Assembly (NCBI GenBank): GCA_964629765.1
Contig: CAZVTK010000066.1
Span: forward strand, 1-22,935
Direction of reading: 5' to 3'
Source of the DNA: RCIO01 sp964629765
GTDB lineage: Bacteria > Pseudomonadota > Alphaproteobacteria > Rhizobiales > Rhizobiaceae
DNA length: 22,935 nt
Shown: positions 22,202-22,935 of the stretch, piece after piece
Position numbering within the stretch: the stretch's first letter is position 1
Layout: each line of letters starts with the position of its first letter
The notes under the pieces: model-generated
Databases searched by the model: none
What the model was told of the DNA's origin: nothing
Seen by the model: the letters and a program-made list of their open reading frames with translations, nothing else
Program-made: the position numbers and the translations under genes

Positions 22202-22935
22202 TCAGAACATGTCCTTCGGGTCGAAGTGCACGATCACCTCGGCCCAGGCTTCGTATTTGTCGGTCGGCAGATTGTAGGGCGCGCATTGCAGGATCGCCCG
22301 GCGCGCCGATTCGGCCGCCGCGCGCCGCAGCGGGTCGCCCCCGCCGCCGCCGACGATCTCCGGCCGCCCTTCGAGCCCGCCCGAGCGGTCGAGGCGGAAG
22401 GCGACCGACACGCGCAGGTTCTCGGCGTCCATCGCCCCGGCCGGCACATTCCAGCAGCGCTGGATCTGGCCGCGCAGCGCGTCCATCTCGCTTTGCGTCA
22501 GCCTGGCGCCGCGCGTCGTGTCGCGCCCGCCCAGCGCCGCCTGCTCGGTGCTGCGCCTCGCGCCGCCGCCGGCCGCCTCCTGCCGGTTGAGCAGGGCCGC
22601 GACCTCGTCGGCGTTGAACTGCTTTTCCTCGCTGCGCGGGCGCTGCGCCTGCTGCTGCGCCGGCCGCTCGGCCTCGCGCCGCTCGGGCGCCTTGGCGGTC
22701 TGCGCCTGCGGCGGCTGCGGCCGCGCCGTGGGGATCGGCGCCGTCTCCGGCAGCTTCACGGTCTCGGCCTCGGCATTCTCGGCCACGGCGGGCTGCGCGG
22801 CGGGCTCCGGCGCCACCTGCTGCTGCGGCTGGGGTTTGGGCGTCTGCTCGGTGGCGGGCACGGGCGCCGGCGGCTCGCGGCTCGCGGTCTCGCGCGGCGT
22901 CTCGGCGGGGGCCGGCGCCGGCTCGGGCGAAGGCG
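22202..22935 (-). CDS. tolA: TolA, C-terminal part (5' end beyond the window)
   Basis: At least 244 residues are visible. The frame stays open to the window edge, so the start is not here. The visible N-terminal half is a Pro/Ala/Glu-rich, Gln-rich linker (PAPAETPRETASREPPAP, then many Q and E) as expected for the periplasm-spanning region. The C-terminal 100 residues (LTQSEMDALRGQIQRCWNVP and on to VIVHFDPKDMF) match the TolA/TonB C-terminal domain, which contacts TolB and Pal. It is anchored in the inner membrane through an N-terminal helix not seen here, and works with TolQR. Position directly upstream of tolB confirms the call. A GTG at 22861 is only an internal Val. Confidence 0.93.
   Translation of the reverse strand, partial: PSPEPAPAPAETPRETASREPPAPVPATEQTPKPQPQQQVAPEPAAQPAVAENAEAETVKLPETAPIPTARPQPPQAQTAKAPERREAERPAQQQAQRPRSEEKQFNADEVAALLNRQEAAGGGARRSTEQAALGGRDTTRGARLTQSEMDALRGQIQRCWNVPAGAMDAENLRVSVAFRLDRSGGLEGRPEIVGGGGGDPLRRAAAESARRAILQCAPYNLPTDKYEAWAEVIVHFDPKDMF

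Noticed and set aside
22859..22861. GTG as the start of tolA
   Set aside because: The frame continues upstream with typical TolA linker composition to the window edge, so this is an internal Val codon.

Overview
The window is about 23 kb of very GC-rich DNA (roughly 70 % in the coding parts by eye). It looks like the chromosome of an alphaproteobacterium, most probably a member of the Rhizobiales/Phyllobacteriaceae. The reasons are the tolA-tolB-pal block, a cysteine-free L31 protein (rpmE), short palindromic intergenic repeats of the kind scattered through rhizobial genomes, and the style of the transport genes. This placement is inference from gene content, not from a marker gene.

Layout. 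(1) 1-3839 is a housekeeping stretch: a copy of a dispersed hairpin repeat at the left edge, a stand-alone Lrp/AsnC effector-binding domain, a PlsC-type acyltransferase, rpmE with a clear terminator (all on the minus strand), then a half-size ABC exporter on plus. (2) 3875-15513 is a catabolic and uptake island. A TetR regulator and an SDR dehydrogenase are each preceded by the same operator geometry (ATTCACT-N12-AGTGAAT). They are followed by a CUT2-like ABC importer: permease, binding protein, a second permease fused to a beta-propeller lactonase, a second propeller that has lost the metal ligands, and a two-domain ATPase. Converging on this from the minus strand are a KstD-like FAD dehydrogenase and an M20 amidohydrolase with overlapping start and stop codons. 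The likely logic is import of a small molecule through the ABC system, hydrolysis by the tethered propeller, and oxidation or deacylation by the SDR, FAD and M20 enzymes. The substrate cannot be read from the sequence. (3) 15579-18298 holds an M32 carboxypeptidase gene whose first 103 bp, ending exactly at the start codon, are duplicated 1,090 bp away. Between the copies lies a much AT-richer gene for a winged-helix plus PD-(D/E)xK nuclease-like protein. This looks like a small defence-type gene inserted with a long target duplication, so that the host gene stays intact while its native promoter region now lies beyond the insert. (4) 18453-22935 contains a bestrophin-family channel, a DUF1304 membrane protein, a second copy of the edge repeat, then pal, tolB and the 3' part of tolA on minus, with a 46-bp-arm inverted repeat between tolB and tolA.

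The items most worth following up are the nuclease-gene insertion with its long duplication, the permease-lactonase fusion with its apparently dead neighbour, and the pair of matched operators that defines the regulon.
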